DNA of 64,000 bases from NCBI RefSeq assembly GCF_018145655.1, contig NZ_JAGSSY010000002.1, forward strand, positions 372,001 to 436,000, given 5' to 3'. Positions within the stretch are counted from its first letter, which is position 1. Each line of letters begins with the position of its first letter. This document shows, piece by piece, positions 62,187 to 64,000 of the stretch. The notes below the pieces were generated by a model. That model saw nothing but the letters and a program-made list of their open reading frames with translations, made no database searches and was not told the origin of the DNA. The position numbers and the translations under genes are program-made. This DNA comes from Campylobacter anatolicus. GTDB taxonomy: Bacteria; Campylobacterota; Campylobacteria; Campylobacterales; Campylobacteraceae.

Positions 62187-64000
62187 ATGTTTAACTTTGT
62201 GTCCGCATTTTTTAGTATGACCTCGGCTATAGTGCTAATGATAGTTTTTGCCATAGGAAGTGGCGTAGCAACTATAATCGAGACTAAAACCAGCACTGCA
62301 ATGGCGTGGATGTATGTCTATGGAGCGAGTTGGTTTGCGTTGGTGCAGCTATTGCTTGGTATAAATTTAGCTTATAATGTATATAGATATAAGCTAATAA
62401 ATTTAAAAAAACTTCCAGCGTTGCTGTTTCACGTTGGATTTTTAGTGATATTGCTTGGTGCCGGTATAACAAGATATCTCGGTTTTGAGGGTGATGTCCA
62501 TATAAGAGAAAATAGCGAAACAAATATAGTAACAACAAAAGGCTCACATCTATCGCTTAGCACAATAGTAGACGGTAATGAAATTTTTGCTCAGATTCCA
62601 GTTGGTTTAGAAAATGTAAAGAAAGGCTTCAAGCTAGATCTAAAACTTCCTGATGGTAATGCACAGCTTGAGTATGTTAAATATATACCAAATGCAGCTT
62701 ATAAATTTGTAGAGGATGAAAGTGGTAAGCCGGTAATAGATCTAGTTATATCAAATCAGAGCGAGAGAGAGGAGATATATCTATTAGAGGGCGAAGAGGT
62801 TGTGGCTGGAGATATTAGCTTTATATTTAACGCTATGCCAAAACAAGGTCAAAAGTATGTGCTTTTTACCTTTGAAAATAATAAATTTAATATAACATCA
62901 AATCAAGAAATATCTAAATTTTCAATGGCTGACAATGTTAAGGTTGCATTTGAAGCCGGAAGTGTAAATGAGTTTTTACCTATGCATCTTTATACGATAG
63001 CTGGTGTAAATTTCGCACCGCAACTCATATCTGCCAAGGCTAGCAAAAAGCTAGTAGAGACGCAAAATAGCGAATTTGACGCACTTATAGCAAAGTTAAG
63101 CTATAACGGAGATAGTAAAGAGATGACGCTATTTTTTAACTTGATAGAGCCTACAAAGGTTGTCATGAAAGATAGATTATTTACTGCGTCGTGGGGACTT
63201 CAGCAGATAAGATTGCCATTTAGTTTGTATCTTAAAGATTTTGAACTTAAGCGTTATCCAGGCTCTAACTCTCCGATGAGTTATGCGAGTGAAGTTGTGG
63301 TTAAAGATGGCGATGCACCGAGTTTTGATTATAGAATTTATATGAATCATGTACTTGATTATGACGGATACCGCTTTTTCCAAAGCTCATACGATCAAGA
63401 TGAGCGTGGCACCATACTCTCTGTCAATAAAGACCCAGGTAAAATTCCAACATATATAGGATATTTTCTTTTAGGTATTGGATTTTTGCTAAATGTTATA
63501 AGTCCAGATAGTAGATTTAAAAAGTTAGCTCGTTTGATAGATAGAGATAGTGTTAAAAAGTTAGCTTCGTTTTTGGTGGCTGGTATAGTGGCTTTTAGTG
63601 CTAGTGAGGTAAATGCAGCTGACTTTTTACCAAATGTCAGCAAAGAACACGCTGATAAACTTGCTAGATTGCTAGTGCAAAGTCCAGACGGCAGGGTAAA
63701 GCCGTTTGATACACTTAGCAAAGAGGTTTTAAATAAATTTCATAGAGATGATAGCGTCGGGTCACTAAACTCAAATCAAGCTATTTTATCGATAATGGTA
63801 TCGCCTGATTTTTGGCGAAATGAGCCAATCATCGCTGTGGGTACAAGCAAGGAGCTAAAAAAAGAGCTTGGCATAGATGAAAATGTCAAATACGCTACTT
63901 TTAATGACTTTTTTAAATTTAGCAATGATGGCGGAAGTGAATACAAGCTGACTAAATTTGCTGAAATAGCTAACAGAAAACACCCAGGCTCACGAAATGT
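62187..64000 (+). CDS. ccsA: Cytochrome c biogenesis protein CcsBA (ResB-CcsA fusion type), 5' part
   Basis: Carries heme across the inner membrane and ligates it to apocytochromes (system II). The frame opens at ATG 62187 and has no stop up to the right edge, giving about 604 residues of a protein usually around 900 or more. Three N-terminal spans (first at about 8-28) and a large periplasmic ResB-like domain are visible, then another span (YIGYFLLGIGFLLNV). The next part shows the block SPDGRVKPFDTL, typical of the periplasmic segment before the CcsA half in epsilonproteobacterial fusions (C. jejuni Cj1013c, H. pylori HP0378). The CcsA half with its WWD motif lies outside the window. Confidence 0.85.
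   Translation, partial: MFNFVSAFFSMTSAIVLMIVFAIGSGVATIIETKTSTAMAWMYVYGASWFALVQLLLGINLAYNVYRYKLINLKKLPALLFHVGFLVILLGAGITRYLGFEGDVHIRENSETNIVTTKGSHLSLSTIVDGNEIFAQIPVGLENVKKGFKLDLKLPDGNAQLEYVKYIPNAAYKFVEDESGKPVIDLVISNQSEREEIYLLEGEEVVAGDISFIFNAMPKQGQKYVLFTFENNKFNITSNQEISKFSMADNVKVAFEAGSVNEFLPMHLYTIAGVNFAPQLISAKASKKLVETQNSEFDALIAKLSYNGDSKEMTLFFNLIEPTKVVMKDRLFTASWGLQQIRLPFSLYLKDFELKRYPGSNSPMSYASEVVVKDGDAPSFDYRIYMNHVLDYDGYRFFQSSYDQDERGTILSVNKDPGKIPTYIGYFLLGIGFLLNVISPDSRFKKLARLIDRDSVKKLASFLVAGIVAFSASEVNAADFLPNVSKEHADKLARLLVQSPDGRVKPFDTLSKEVLNKFHRDDSVGSLNSNQAILSIMVSPDFWRNEPIIAVGTSKELKKELGIDENVKYATFNDFFKFSNDGGSEYKLTKFAEIANRKHPGSRN

Overview
The window is AT-rich DNA of a Campylobacter-type epsilonproteobacterium. 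The strongest evidence is the tmRNA, whose tag reads ANNVKFAPAYAKVA as in known Campylobacter. Supporting evidence is a Campylobacter-type major outer membrane protein, gene neighbourhoods shared with C. jejuni (SCO1/PCuAC cluster, alr-pgp2, ribA-rsmG / hemB-argF-UPF0763-hemN), and separate but overlapping rpoB and rpoC. It is unlikely to be C. jejuni or C. coli, because it carries a polysulfide/thiosulfate reductase operon and a c-di-GMP-controlled type I secretion locus. I cannot name the species.

Layout. 1-2443: aspA (cut at the left edge) and dcuA, for aspartate deamination and C4-dicarboxylate exchange. 2480-3757: no intact gene; two decayed coding regions. 3758-10296: a psrABC-like molybdoenzyme operon, an OmpR-family response regulator with its histidine kinase, and a convergent orphan dCache membrane sensor. 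10289-13708 (minus): HIT protein, AI-2E-family permease, ruvB, panB. 13792-15409: a stand-alone HPt protein, the tmRNA gene, then a scar holding the start of a tyrosine integrase and the broken 3' end of a nap operon (napL tail, napD without ATG and frameshifted). 15559-17417 (minus): rhodanese, SCO1, a small membrane-anchored protein and PCuAC, a copper-delivery set. 17560-20640: pgp2, a small protein, alr and two tandem paralogous secreted proteins. 20734-23263 (minus): htpX, a small unknown, a PP0621-like protein, rsmG, ribA. 23330-27186: hemB, argF, UPF0763, hemN.

27294-36996 is the most distinctive block: SPOR-TolC outer membrane protein, LapG-like protease, LapD-like degenerate GGDEF/EAL receptor, LapB-like ABC exporter, LapC-like adaptor, an unknown protein, a LuxR-type regulator with an atypical receiver, and a second LapG-like protease. 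Together these look like a machine that secretes a large adhesin and keeps or releases it on the surface according to c-di-GMP. The adhesin itself is not in the window.

37345-51139 is the information-processing core: tRNA-Thr/Tyr/Gly/Thr, tuf, rpmG, tRNA-Trp, secE, nusG, rplK, rplA, rplJ, rplL, rpoB, rpoC. It is followed by doxX, an NhaC-type antiporter with isoaspartyl dipeptidase, then rpsL-rpsG-fusA, tRNA-Arg and dps. The right end carries a DUF5610-like protein, a small lipoprotein, the major porin, a c-type cytochrome and a CcsBA-type cytochrome c biogenesis gene cut at the right edge.
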